Positions 14,404 to 22,948 of a stretch of 32,919 nt of DNA are shown here, piece after piece. The position numbers and the translations under genes are program-made. This DNA is from Syntrophomonadaceae bacterium (GTDB lineage: Bacteria > Bacillota > PH28-bin88), in assembly GCA_018333865.1 (NCBI GenBank), contig JAGXSE010000052.1, positions 1 through 32,919 of the forward strand, given 5' to 3'. Under the pieces are notes generated by a model. That model did no database searches and was not told the DNA's origin. It was given only the letters and a program-made list of their open reading frames with translations. Every line of letters begins with the position of its first letter. The stretch's first letter is position 1.

Positions 14404-14871
14404 TTAATACTTTGCTTCATTTTTTAGAAGCTGTTGTATGCCTTCCACGTCCTCCGGTGTAATGCCTGTAAATAGAAAATAATGTCTGCACTTGGAATAT
14501 GATTTGCCATCAATTGTGAATGAAATTGGTCCAGCACAGCCTCCGCCATGATTTTCACAATCCTTTGATGCGGAAAGCAATGAGGCTTTACAGTGCTCTG
14601 TACAGCTTTCTAAGACATCTGAGTACTCTGCTATGTGCAACAATTTTGCACGGATAGAAACCCGCTGCCCGGTTATACGCAAAATGTAAAGTATACGTTT
14701 CGGCTTTGTGGCGATATACTCACATTTCCAATCGTCAGATTTCTTCCCGACAGGTGAAATCTTTGCCATATATCCCAGGGCAAGCGCTGTTTCATGCAGG
14801 CTGTTTATAATAGCCTTATCCTTTGTCGGTAATGAAGAAATTATTTGAGGAAAATCATTCCTTGACTCCAT
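14404..14871 (-). CDS. Cysteine-rich protein of unknown function
   Basis: A 155-residue protein beginning MESRNDFPQIISSLPTKDKA. It has a basic middle (KKSDDWKCEYIATKPKRILY) and a Cys-rich C-terminal half (ESCTEHCKASLL, DCENHGGGCAGPISF, SKCRHYFLFTGITPEDVEGI) that may hold a metal or disulfide. It may belong to a DUF found beside VOC and AraC genes, but I do not recognise it with confidence. The start at 14871 has GAGGAG 4 nt upstream. An in-frame ATG at 14961 would add 30 residues but has no clear ribosome binding site. Confidence 0.65.
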   Translation of the reverse strand: MESRNDFPQIISSLPTKDKAIINSLHETALALGYMAKISPVGKKSDDWKCEYIATKPKRILYILRITGQRVSIRAKLLHIAEYSDVLESCTEHCKASLLSASKDCENHGGGCAGPISFTIDGKSYSKCRHYFLFTGITPEDVEGIQQLLKNEAKY

Positions 14872-15071
14872 AAAGCTCCTCGCTTTCCCTAGCGCATTAT
14901 CATCATTATCACATGAAACAACATATTTTACAAAGGCGACGTGACTTCCTTGTAGTAACATGATAGGGATTATATATTTAGCTTACGGTTAAATTATTAT
15001 TCCAATTAGTTAACCAATGTTATCTGGAGAAATAAACTGAGCTTTCTTATACTGTAAATGGAGGTTACGAA

Positions 15072-16181
15072 ATGGAAAAAATACAAATTGGCGCGATTAT
15101 CCGTGCCTTAAGAAAAAACAAGGGTGTCACACAGGAACAGTTAGCGGAAGTATTAGATGTATCGACACCCGCAATAAGCAAATGGGAAAGCGGTCTAACG
15201 AACCCCGATATTACCATGCTTCCTGTCATAGCGCGTTATTTTCAGGTTACTATTGATTTCTTGCTAGGCTTTTCCAATGAACTTAGCCCGGAAGATATGA
15301 AAGCAATCTGCGCCGAAGTAATGCAGCAATTTGAAAGTCTCCCATTTAAGGACGCACAAAGAGAGTGGTCGGAATATTCAAGGAAATACTCGACACATTC
15401 TGAGTTTAGATACGAATTAGCCACGATCGGTATTTTTCACCTTCACAAAGCAAGCTCGCCGGAAGAAATGCTCTCTTTTGCAAACAGATTAATTGGTGTG
15501 TTCGAGCAATGTACAAAGGCCGATGAATTAAAGGTCAAGCAAGGTTCGTATTTTCAAATGGCGAATCTGTATATCATGTTACAGGATTTTGATAAAGCTC
15601 AAGCTATGTTGAACCAAATTCCCGTGCAAACGGTAAATCCCCGCCTTTTGTTAAGCATGATTTATCTGAGAAAGGGAGACTTTGAACAAGCTAATAAGAA
15701 CATCCAAGAGAATGTTTTTCGTGCAGTATCAGATATTATTGGAGAATTAGCAAATAAGATTTCTGTTTTACGTATGCGGGATAATGGCGATATAAACCAA
15801 ATTTTGGATTTGTTCTATAAGCAGCAACAAATCATCTCGCTTTTTGGATTGGAACCACTGGACGGTGTAGGCGTGGGTTTGCAGATTGCCCAGTTGCTTG
15901 CAGAAAGCGGTGAAATTGATAAGGCCCTGAATGAGTTGGAGAAAGCAGTAAATCTTTTAGAAAAATATCCTGCAAATACATTCGCAATTAAGGATATATC
16001 TTTCTTTAAAGATATGGATTGGCCAAAAAAACAATATAGCCCCTCTTTCCTTGCGTACGCTTATGAGGAGCTCATAAAACAAGGTTTCGCTCCTATTGAA
16101 GAAGATACTCGCTTTCAGGAGATAAAGAGGCGCTTTGAACACGCATTTTCTATAAGAGAGGAGAGGCAATATGTACCTTGA
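15072..16181 (+). CDS. XRE helix-turn-helix regulator with TPR-like C-terminal domain
   Basis: A 369-residue protein. Residues 8-62 are an XRE helix-turn-helix (IRALRKNKGVTQEQLAEVLD, then STPAISKWESGLTNPDITML). The remaining 300 residues are helical repeats of TPR type (FQMANLYIMLQDFDKAQAML, LLSMIYLRKGDFEQANKNI, LLAESGEIDKALNELEKAV). This layout resembles peptide-sensing RRNPP regulators, but no pheromone gene was found next to it. GGAGG lies 7 nt before the ATG. Its last codons overlap the ABC ATPase gene by 11 nt, so it probably controls that exporter. Confidence 0.85.
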   Translation: MEKIQIGAIIRALRKNKGVTQEQLAEVLDVSTPAISKWESGLTNPDITMLPVIARYFQVTIDFLLGFSNELSPEDMKAICAEVMQQFESLPFKDAQREWSEYSRKYSTHSEFRYELATIGIFHLHKASSPEEMLSFANRLIGVFEQCTKADELKVKQGSYFQMANLYIMLQDFDKAQAMLNQIPVQTVNPRLLLSMIYLRKGDFEQANKNIQENVFRAVSDIIGELANKISVLRMRDNGDINQILDLFYKQQQIISLFGLEPLDGVGVGLQIAQLLAESGEIDKALNELEKAVNLLEKYPANTFAIKDISFFKDMDWPKKQYSPSFLAYAYEELIKQGFAPIEEDTRFQEIKRRFEHAFSIREERQYVP

Positions 16182-16890
16182 ATTTGACAATGTATCTTTT
16201 TCATATTCGAAGACATTGGCTTTAGCCGGCGTTTCGTTTGGAATTGAAAAAGGCGAAATAGTTGGCCTGATTGGGGCGAACGGTGCTGGCAAAACAACGA
16301 CTATCTTGGATATCATTCGGTATTTGCAACCCCAAAGCGGGAAAATAAGCATTGACGGAATAAACGTAGCAGAAATTAAGAATGAAAATTTTGCCGTTTC
16401 TTACATTGCGGATAGCCCTGTTTTTTACGATGAGCTTACGCTTTTGGAGCATCTGCATTTTCTTAAAGCCCTCTACCCCGGTAACGGTTTAAGCATAGAA
16501 GGATTAATTGAGAAATTGGAACTCCGCGAACATTTGAGTAAAGTGCCGTCCGCATTATCAAAAGGAACAAAACAAAAGCTGATGATTGCCCTTGCGTTAT
16601 TGAGAAATTATGAATTGCTTATAGCGGACGAGCCGTTTACCGGCTTAGACCCTAAACAGATCAGCGTTTTCAAGCAAATTCTAAAGGATTGCAAAAATGA
16701 GAAAAAGGCTGTTCTGATCTCTACACATCTATTGGATATGGCAGAGGGAATATGCGACAGATATATCATGCTTAGTCAGGGAAGAGTGATTGCCTGCGGT
16801 TCCAAATCTCAAATAATCAATACTCGCTCTCTTGGTAATGACAGTACGTTGGAACAGGTTTATTTATCCCTTATAGAGCGGGAGGGATAG
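16171..16890 (+). CDS. ABC transporter ATP-binding protein
   Basis: A 239-residue nucleotide-binding subunit. Walker A is GANGAGKTT near residue 37, the signature is LSKGTKQKLMIALAL (degenerate LSGGQ), and Walker B with D-loop is LLIADEPFTGLDP. It partners the large permease encoded 4 bp downstream. The start overlaps the regulator gene by 11 nt and has GAGAGG just upstream. The degenerate signature is typical of export systems for peptides or antibiotics in Firmicutes; the substrate is unknown. Confidence 0.9.
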   Translation: MYLEFDNVSFSYSKTLALAGVSFGIEKGEIVGLIGANGAGKTTTILDIIRYLQPQSGKISIDGINVAEIKNENFAVSYIADSPVFYDELTLLEHLHFLKALYPGNGLSIEGLIEKLELREHLSKVPSALSKGTKQKLMIALALLRNYELLIADEPFTGLDPKQISVFKQILKDCKNEKKAVLISTHLLDMAEGICDRYIMLSQGRVIACGSKSQIINTRSLGNDSTLEQVYLSLIEREG

Positions 16891-16894
16891 CCAT

Positions 16895-18172
16895 ATGTAT
16901 GCAGCAATTATAAAGAACAGGCTAAGGACTGCTAAGGGGATATTGAGGCACTATTGGCCTGCTTGTATCGGTTTGTTGCTTGTTGCCTGTTTCATATCCT
17001 ATCAGCTTTATTCTGTGGTTATGAGCGGCAGTATCGAAACCGCTTTATCCGAAGAATATATCTTTTACTGCCTGTTGGTTTGCGTAGCTCTGAACGGGTA
17101 TCGGGTAGGATTGAAACAGACCCCAATCATCACAATGAACGCCGCAACGCTTTACTATCTTTATTTTACAAAACACTTCAAACGTATTTTAACGGGAGAA
17201 TATTTTTGGTCTTTGCTTAAAAATATATTGCTTGCCGCAATTTTATCCGGATTGTTCAATGGATTTCAGGGACATTTAATATTTGGACAATATTTCTTTT
17301 TGCTTGCCGGGTATTTGTTTTTAGGAGTATTGCTTTCCTGGAGCCGCTACCACTCTACTAAAGGAAAAATTAGGTTGGCAGCAACTGTCAGCTATATAAT
17401 TGCGTCGGCGATATTGCTTGCGGAAGGCGGTTTAATCAGCATTATCATCACTTATTGTTTCGCTGTATTTTGGATGTACTATGTAACCTCTAAACTGCGT
17501 TTTAATCTGATAAAGTACAGCAAGGATTTGGCATTTGCAGATAAATCCACTTCCGCAGCAAGTCAATTTGATCTGGGTAAAATGGTACAGATCGCAGCAG
17601 AAAGTGAGGCAAATAAGAAACGCAGTCTTTTTCTCTACCAGCTGCCAATTAAGAGAAGTAATATTATTTTTTATAAATGCGTTATAGAAACAATCAGGGC
17701 CGGAAACCGTCTATGGATAATATTCCTATGCTTGATTTTCGCGGGTTTCCTGATTTACCGCACATCATTATTCTCAGGAATACCGATTTTAGGAGACGGT
17801 GTTTTATCAGGCCCATTCAGTGTATTGGCGGTAATGATGGTATATTTGAATATTAAAGAGATGTTGAAGCAACAAATCGGCACACTATTGAAAAAGCAGC
17901 GGCAAGGATTGTTTCTACCGATGGAAAAGCGTGAAATAGTATGGAGCTATATCGCTTTTGCCGGTTTGCTTTACGCTATTTTGACTATCCTCGTCGGTCT
18001 GCTTTTTGGAAGCAAGGCATATCTCATTTTCTTTTTCTATGCGCTGTTTATTGCAACCTTTATAGTTGATTTTAATATTGAAACGATGCGCCTCAAATTC
18101 AAAAGGCCGTTTCAAATCGCTATCGATATTTTTTCCATTGCTTTAGGTTATATTTTTATTATTCCAGATTAA
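16895..18172 (+). CDS. ABC transporter permease (large)
   Basis: A 425-residue integral membrane protein with roughly ten hydrophobic segments in two groups separated by a polar loop (about residues 205-260). It lies 4 bp after its ATPase gene and before an intrinsic terminator, and so ends the three-gene unit. No enzymatic motif is seen. The family is probably a diverged ABC-2-like permease of bacteriocin or peptide exporters. Its last codons overlap, on the other strand, the remnant of a WYL-type regulator. Confidence 0.75.
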   Translation: MYAAIIKNRLRTAKGILRHYWPACIGLLLVACFISYQLYSVVMSGSIETALSEEYIFYCLLVCVALNGYRVGLKQTPIITMNAATLYYLYFTKHFKRILTGEYFWSLLKNILLAAILSGLFNGFQGHLIFGQYFFLLAGYLFLGVLLSWSRYHSTKGKIRLAATVSYIIASAILLAEGGLISIIITYCFAVFWMYYVTSKLRFNLIKYSKDLAFADKSTSAASQFDLGKMVQIAAESEANKKRSLFLYQLPIKRSNIIFYKCVIETIRAGNRLWIIFLCLIFAGFLIYRTSLFSGIPILGDGVLSGPFSVLAVMMVYLNIKEMLKQQIGTLLKKQRQGLFLPMEKREIVWSYIAFAGLLYAILTILVGLLFGSKAYLIFFFYALFIATFIVDFNIETMRLKFKRPFQIAIDIFSIALGYIFIIPD

Positions 18173-18248
18173 GCGCACGCTCCAGGGAGTTAACCCTGGT
18201 TTTCAGTTCGTCGCCATTTATCAGCTCCGCCGGAGAGCGTATACGAAC
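18159..18248 (-). pseudogene. C-terminal remnant, probably of a WYL-domain regulator
   Basis: The minus-strand frame reads VRIRSPAELINGDELKTRVN, then SLERALNLE and a stop. The VRV-x-SP-x-EL...R...LE-x-AL pattern is the usual tail of YafY-type WYL regulators (from memory). A stop codon precedes it and the REP-transposase element starts just beyond, so everything upstream has been lost. The assignment rests on only 29 residues. Confidence 0.4.
18182..18203 (+). terminator. Intrinsic terminator of the XRE/ABC operon
   Basis: CCAGGG (18182-18187) and CCCTGG (18194-18199) form a 6-bp stem with a 6-nt loop, followed by TTTT, 10 bp after the permease stop. Confidence 0.55.
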
Positions 18249-18328
18249 TTAAGAGGCTGCCAGCTGCCTGGCTGCCAAGGGCGGCTGGCAAAGGCTGCCA
18301 AGGGGACGGGGTTCTTGACAGCTGCCAA

Positions 18329-18895
18329 GGGGACGGGGTTCTTGACACATTACCAGCACTGTTTTAATCTGGCAAATAGGTGTTGTTTGTGCCAAGACAG
18401 CCCAGGGAAAAGAGCAATAAACCGGCAAAACATCTTTGAAGACGGGGAAGATAACCAGAAGTTTCTCGATGCTTTGCAGCGCTATAAAGAAATTTGTGCT
18501 TATAGTCTATATGTATACTGTTTAATGGGTAACCACGTTCACCTGTTGCTGCAAGTCGGCGTTGTGCCAATGACACAGCTCATGTGCAGGATATGCGGCA
18601 GTTATGTCTATTGGTACAATAAAAAACATGCATGGATTGGCAACCTGTTTACAGGACCGGTTTAAAGCGAGACGGTTGAAGATGATGCGTATTTTTTAAC
18701 CGTCCTCAGGTACATCCACCAGAACCCTTGCAAGGCTGGCCTGGAGAAGACGCAAAGGAATATTTATCTTAAAAAGCTCAAGGATGAATACAACCTTTCA
18801 GTCAGGCAAATTGCTAGACTAACAGGGATTAACCGGGGTATTGTTTGCCGGGCATAAATATGACTGGCGGAAAATGTGTCAAGAACCCCGTCCCC
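18329..18895. mobile_element. REP-associated transposase element, degenerate copy
   Basis: A 23-bp perfect terminal inverted repeat (18329-18351 and 18873-18895; core GGGGTTCTTGACACATT) encloses a broken RAYT gene. A second partial copy of the left end directly precedes it (from about 18300), with CTGCCAAGG repeats before that. The 162 bp at 18742-18903 are identical to 30482-30643. Confidence 0.85.
18389..18857 (+). pseudogene. REP-associated tyrosine transposase, frameshifted and deleted
   Basis: Recognisable pieces in order are VPRQPREKSN; INRQNIFEDGEDNQKFLDAL; the catalytic segment YCLMGNHVHLLLQ with the HxH of Y1 transposases; YIHQNPCKAGL with the conserved IHxNP region; and the C-terminal helix-turn-helix LSVRQIARLTGINRGIVCRA. 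Compared with the 4168 fragment, about 33 nt are lost near the start, shifting the frame. Near 18650-18670 one base is gained and one lost, creating a stop. Part of the middle is missing before the C-terminal domain. The element cannot mobilise itself. Confidence 0.8.
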
Positions 18896-18906
18896 TCGTC
18901 CCCCCC

Positions 18907-19311
18907 GTCCCCCCCTGGCCATAGGTCCAAGTCCCCTCACCTCCGAAAATGGCAGAACATAACTGACGTAAAATAATAAAAGCCGTTCTGCGAAACAGCG
19001 AGAATGGCTTTAATACTGCACTTCCGGGCAAAAATAAAACCACCCACCGATAAAGTTCATTTTATCAATAGATGGTAGATTATTTGGCTAATCTGATATA
19101 GATTGATACAATGCACACCCCCCTGTCAATCTTTTAACGATTTCAAGGAGGGGGTGTGCATTTTCGTCAGGGGTGTGCATTTTGAAATCATTATTCTTGG
19201 TTTGCCTTATAAATTGTTCCGAGCAATTACTGCGATAAAAACCACAGAATAATGGTGTTTCATGCGGCGTTGGCACGCCGGACTTCACCGACGGGGATGC
19301 TAGGAGCAATC
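18907..19311. other. Gene-free stretch with repeat elements
   Basis: No supported gene was found; the 78-codon minus-strand frame here looks incidental. The stretch contains an imperfect hairpin (AAGCCGTTCT.../...GAATGGCTT, about 18978-19016), a block at 19032-19086 similar to 30897-30951, and the second hairpin repeat (19111-19161). Confidence 0.5.
19032..19161. repeat. Hairpin repeat element, copy 2
   Basis: The first part (19032-19086, ending ATAGATGGTAGATTATTTGG) is shared with 30897-30951. The next 37 bp are identical to 7734-7770. The hairpin has perfect 12-bp arms ATGCACACCCCC (19111-19122) / GGGGGTGTGCAT (19150-19161) enclosing TTTTAACGAT. Confidence 0.75.
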
Positions 19312-21057
19312 TCAAATATTCCACGCTTCGGCCGCCTGCCGAATGGCCAGGAATCTCTTGTAGATACCTTCCTGCCCGATAAGCTCTTCGTGATTACCTT
19401 TCTGTGCGACTCGACCATTGTCGATTACCAAAATCTGATCTACATGCTGAATCGTGGCCAACCGATGGGCAATGATAATCACCGTCTTTCCGCGTGTCAG
19501 AGCGCTGATAGCTTCTTGGATATAATGTTCGTTCTCCGGATCGACACTCGCTGTGGCTTCGTCGAGAATGACGATCGGCGCGTTCTTTAGTATTGCTCTG
19601 GCAATCGAGATCCGCTGTTTTTCACCGCCCGAGAGGGAGGAGCCGCCCTCGCCGATCACTGTGTCGTACCCGTTGGGCAGCTCTACAATGAAGTCATGGC
19701 ATTGCGCCGCCTTTGCCGCTGACATAATCTCTTCATCCGAGGCGCCTGGTTTACCAAACCCTATGTTGTTTTTCACCGTGTCTTGAAACAAATATACGCT
19801 CTGAAACACCATGCTGATATTTGCCAGCAAACTATCGAGTGTAAATTCTCTCACATCCCTGCCGCCGATTTTTACGCTGCCGGCGTTCACATCGTAAAAC
19901 CGCGCGATCAGGTTGCAGATCGTTGTTTTGCCGCTGCCGGAAGGGCCAACAATGGCGGTCGTCGTGTACTGAGGAATCAGAAAAGACACGCTCTTGATGA
20001 CATCGCGCGTGTCATATCCGAATGAAACATTATCAAATTGAATTTCATAGGAATGAATCGGGATATTTTTGCCCTCTTGATCGATAAATTCCGCCTGCTC
20101 AATCTTCTTAAGCTTACTAAGCGTGGAATCGATAATAACCAATTCATGTGCCGCAACGTCCATGGCCTCCAGATGCACGAAGATGGTAAAGGAAAACATC
20201 GCCATCATCAGCACGACAGGCAGCCCCATTTGCCCACCCAGGACAAGCCATGCTGTAACCAAAACAATAAGCACAGATGCGCTCTTAAGCGCCAGCAGGT
20301 GCAGGCAATTAAAGAGTGCATACCCCTTCTGAATTTGTATGTTCACCTCTTTGCTGTCGCGATAAGCCTTTTTAACTCTTTCGATGGAAACGCCTTCTTG
20401 ATTGAAGGCCTTGACGGCCGCCATACCGCGAATGTATTCGATGGTGCTCGCTATCATATCCACCTGCGCCTTGCGACTAACAGGCTCGTTCTTTTTGCTT
20501 TTTTTACTTATTTCGCGCAAAAACAGCGCCGAAAGAAGTATGCCGACTGCCGAAATCAGTGCAGCGTAAAAATTAAAAATGGCAAGGAAGAGAATGGTAG
20601 CCAACACGTTGATATAGCCGTTGACGACGATATCGATCATTTTAATGCCCCGTAATTCCAGAACGGAAAGCTCGGTTGTCACCGCTGCAGATATGTCACC
20701 TAAATTGTATCGTGAAAAATAGCCCATTGGAACACGCTTTAGAATACCGCCGATTCGGATACGCTGCTCCGCCGCCACCTCGTAGCCGATGCTTTCCTGG
20801 GTTTTGGCGCGTAGGTAAGAAAAAAGGAAGCGCAGCAATACAAGCACAACAAGGGCAAACAATATGAACCAAATGAAGTTTGGTTGCAGTTTAATTTCAC
20901 CTCGCCAGTCGGCTATCACCCGGCTCAAGGTATAGATCGCTACCATGATGGGCATGGAGGTAAAGATGCTCACAAGAAACGAATAGACAAAGCCAAGATA
21001 AAGCCTTTTTTTATATGGACCGACCCAGTTGAAGATAATTTTTAGTGTATTAAACAT
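19312..21057 (-). CDS. ABC transporter, fused permease-ATPase half-transporter (YbtQ/IrtB-like)
   Basis: A 581-residue half-transporter. An N-terminal six-helix ABC transmembrane domain covers about 1-310. The ATPase domain has Walker A GPSGSGKTT, signature LSGGEKQR, Walker B and D-loop IVILDEATASVDPENE, and the H-loop in IIAHRLATI. The start is ATG at 21057 (MFNTLKIIFNWVGPY); a longer frame from 21084 lies within the upstream gene. It overlaps the partner half-transporter by 8 nt, so the two form a heterodimer. Despite the exporter fold, YbtPQ and IrtAB pairs import ferric siderophores. Import is inferred here from the ECF and PchR-like neighbours. Confidence 0.9.
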   Translation of the reverse strand: MFNTLKIIFNWVGPYKKRLYLGFVYSFLVSIFTSMPIMVAIYTLSRVIADWRGEIKLQPNFIWFILFALVVLVLLRFLFSYLRAKTQESIGYEVAAEQRIRIGGILKRVPMGYFSRYNLGDISAAVTTELSVLELRGIKMIDIVVNGYINVLATILFLAIFNFYAALISAVGILLSALFLREISKKSKKNEPVSRKAQVDMIASTIEYIRGMAAVKAFNQEGVSIERVKKAYRDSKEVNIQIQKGYALFNCLHLLALKSASVLIVLVTAWLVLGGQMGLPVVLMMAMFSFTIFVHLEAMDVAAHELVIIDSTLSKLKKIEQAEFIDQEGKNIPIHSYEIQFDNVSFGYDTRDVIKSVSFLIPQYTTTAIVGPSGSGKTTICNLIARFYDVNAGSVKIGGRDVREFTLDSLLANISMVFQSVYLFQDTVKNNIGFGKPGASDEEIMSAAKAAQCHDFIVELPNGYDTVIGEGGSSLSGGEKQRISIARAILKNAPIVILDEATASVDPENEHYIQEAISALTRGKTVIIIAHRLATIQHVDQILVIDNGRVAQKGNHEELIGQEGIYKRFLAIRQAAEAWNI

Positions 21058-22831
21058 GCCCCTTTGTCTCCTTTCTTTTACCATCCGCTGCAGACCAGAT
21101 CTTTGCGCCGATATGAGCCTGCCACATATCCCGGTAGAGCGGGCACTCCTCCAATAATTGCGAGTGTGTTCCTACCCGGACAACGTGACCTTTTTTAAGG
21201 ACAATGATCTGGCCGGCATTTTTGATGGTGGACAGCCGATGTGCGATGACCAACAATGTTTTGCCCCTGGTCAGCGCGGTAATGGATTTTTGTATCTGCT
21301 CCTCATTTTCCGGATCGGTGAATGCCGTCGCCTCATCCAATATGACGATAGGAGCGTTTTTCAATATAGCCCGCGCAATGGCGATCCGCTGCTTTTCTCC
21401 GCCGGAAAGCCTTTTCCCAGCTTCTCCAGCGGAAGTGTCGTAGCCGTTTTCTAGGCGGAGGATAAATTCGGCGCAGCGAGCTGCCTTTGCCGCCTCAAAC
21501 ACCTCTTCATCGGTCGCGGAGGGTTTCCCAAGGCGGATATTCTCTTTTAACGAGCAATTAAATAAGAAATTGTCTTGTGTGACATAGCTTATAAGTTCCG
21601 CCAGCTGCGACAGCGGTATCTGGCGGACGTCCCTGCCACCGATTGAAATGCTGCCATCTGTCACGTCCCAGAACCGGGCGATCAGACGGGCCACGGTAGT
21701 CTTGCCGCCGCCCGAAGGCCCCACCAGAGCGGAAAAGCTCCCCTGAGGCAGCCGGAGATTGACGCCGTGAAGCACGTCCGCGCTTTCCGCACCGTAAGAG
21801 AAGGAGACGTCTTTAAGCTCAACGTCATAACCTGTAATTTGTGCCCGCGTTTGAGTGTTGGGGAGCTCCGGCAGGTTTAACAGCTTGTCGGCGTCGTTGA
21901 CGACATACTCCATCGCTTTGGCATCGTTGACAAAAACCGCAAATTTCGTGAGGGGTCCCACAATGCCCATAGACAGGATCAAGCACATCGTCAGTTCAGA
22001 CGGGGTTAATGCACCCTTTAAGTAAAGCGCGGTGCCGACGGGCAGCGTCCACAGCAGCGTAGAGGGCAAAATGGAAAGGCTCAGGTTCATCAGTGCCCAT
22101 GTGCTTTCAAACCACGCCATCGTAAAATTCTTAAAAGAGCTGACTGCTTTCGCAAACTTCTCGTAAGAGATCGCGGATTGGTTAAAGGTCTTGATAACCT
22201 CGATCCCTTCCACGTATTCGACAATGACGCTGTTGACATGATTGCTGGCTTTCATATACGCTTCATATCGTTTATTGAAGCCTTTCAGCCCCACAGCGAG
22301 GAGTACGCCTGCAACAGGCATGGTGACTAGTGCCGCAAGCGCCATACGCCAATCGATGACCCAAAGATAGATAAAAACGCCAATCGGCAAAAGCAGGTGG
22401 GAGATCATTTCGGGAATAACATGGGCCAGCGGCACCTCGATCGCCTCCACGCGGTCTACGATGGTATTTTTAAACTTGCCCGCAGTCTCGTTCAGCACGC
22501 TGCCGAGCGGCGCTTTCATCAGTTTGTCAGCGATTTTCAGCCGGATCGCCTCTAAAATCGTATAGGCCGAGATATGGGACAGTGATGTGGAGATACCATG
22601 GAACAAGAGCTTCAAAAGATATCCCGTAAGGCAGACCGCCGACCAAAATAAAAGCGGTCCTATGGCCGGAACTCCTTCGATAAACATGGAGATGATTTTA
22701 TACACGCCGAAATACGGCACAATGCCGGCTGCCACGCTGATGATGGCACAAATTACGGACAAAAGCATTTTCCCTTTGCATCTTGCCGCAAATATGAAAA
22801 GTGTGCCTATCCAGTTATTTCCTCTAACCAT
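21050..22831 (-). CDS. ABC transporter, fused permease-ATPase half-transporter (YbtP/IrtA-like)
   Basis: A 593-residue half-transporter. Transmembrane helices fill residues 10-300. Walker A is GPSGGGKTT (371-379), the signature is LSGGEKQRIAIARAIL, Walker B and D-loop are IVILDEATAFTDPENE, and the switch histidine is in IAHRLSTI. It lacks the N-terminal siderophore-reductase domain of mycobacterial IrtA. It is paired with the next gene (8-nt overlap) and lies 117 bp downstream of the AraC gene, behind its own possible weak promoter. The likely role is uptake of a metallophore or similar small molecule. Confidence 0.9.
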   Translation of the reverse strand: MVRGNNWIGTLFIFAARCKGKMLLSVICAIISVAAGIVPYFGVYKIISMFIEGVPAIGPLLFWSAVCLTGYLLKLLFHGISTSLSHISAYTILEAIRLKIADKLMKAPLGSVLNETAGKFKNTIVDRVEAIEVPLAHVIPEMISHLLLPIGVFIYLWVIDWRMALAALVTMPVAGVLLAVGLKGFNKRYEAYMKASNHVNSVIVEYVEGIEVIKTFNQSAISYEKFAKAVSSFKNFTMAWFESTWALMNLSLSILPSTLLWTLPVGTALYLKGALTPSELTMCLILSMGIVGPLTKFAVFVNDAKAMEYVVNDADKLLNLPELPNTQTRAQITGYDVELKDVSFSYGAESADVLHGVNLRLPQGSFSALVGPSGGGKTTVARLIARFWDVTDGSISIGGRDVRQIPLSQLAELISYVTQDNFLFNCSLKENIRLGKPSATDEEVFEAAKAARCAEFILRLENGYDTSAGEAGKRLSGGEKQRIAIARAILKNAPIVILDEATAFTDPENEEQIQKSITALTRGKTLLVIAHRLSTIKNAGQIIVLKKGHVVRVGTHSQLLEECPLYRDMWQAHIGAKIWSAADGKRKETKGHV

Positions 22832-22858
22832 AAGTATGATTCTTCCTTTCCGGTAAAA

Positions 22859-22894
22859 TAAATAAGGCTTGATTGAATTTTGTCAACCAAGCTT
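22859..22894 (-). promoter_or_regulatory. Possible internal promoter with inverted repeat
   Basis: Minus strand: TTGACA (22886-22881), 16 bp, TATTTA (22864-22859). An imperfect inverted repeat, AAGGCTTGATTGA (22864-22876) against TCAACCAAGCTT (22883-22894), overlaps the -35 box. It could be an operator or a weak attenuator before the half-transporter pair. Confidence 0.4.
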
Positions 22895-22948
22895 ATGATA
22901 TGATAAATAATTATATGTTGCCGCTCCGTACGGGCCATCCTGTTCCGT

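Noticed and set aside
19088-19324. 78-codon minus-strand frame next to the ABC half-transporter
   Set aside because: It runs through the hairpin repeat and part of the ABC gene's 3' end, with no recognisable motif and no ribosome binding site.
20038-20655. Open plus-strand frame of about 205 codons
   Set aside because: It lies entirely opposite the ABC half-transporter gene, has no ribosome binding site and a composition typical of an antisense shadow.
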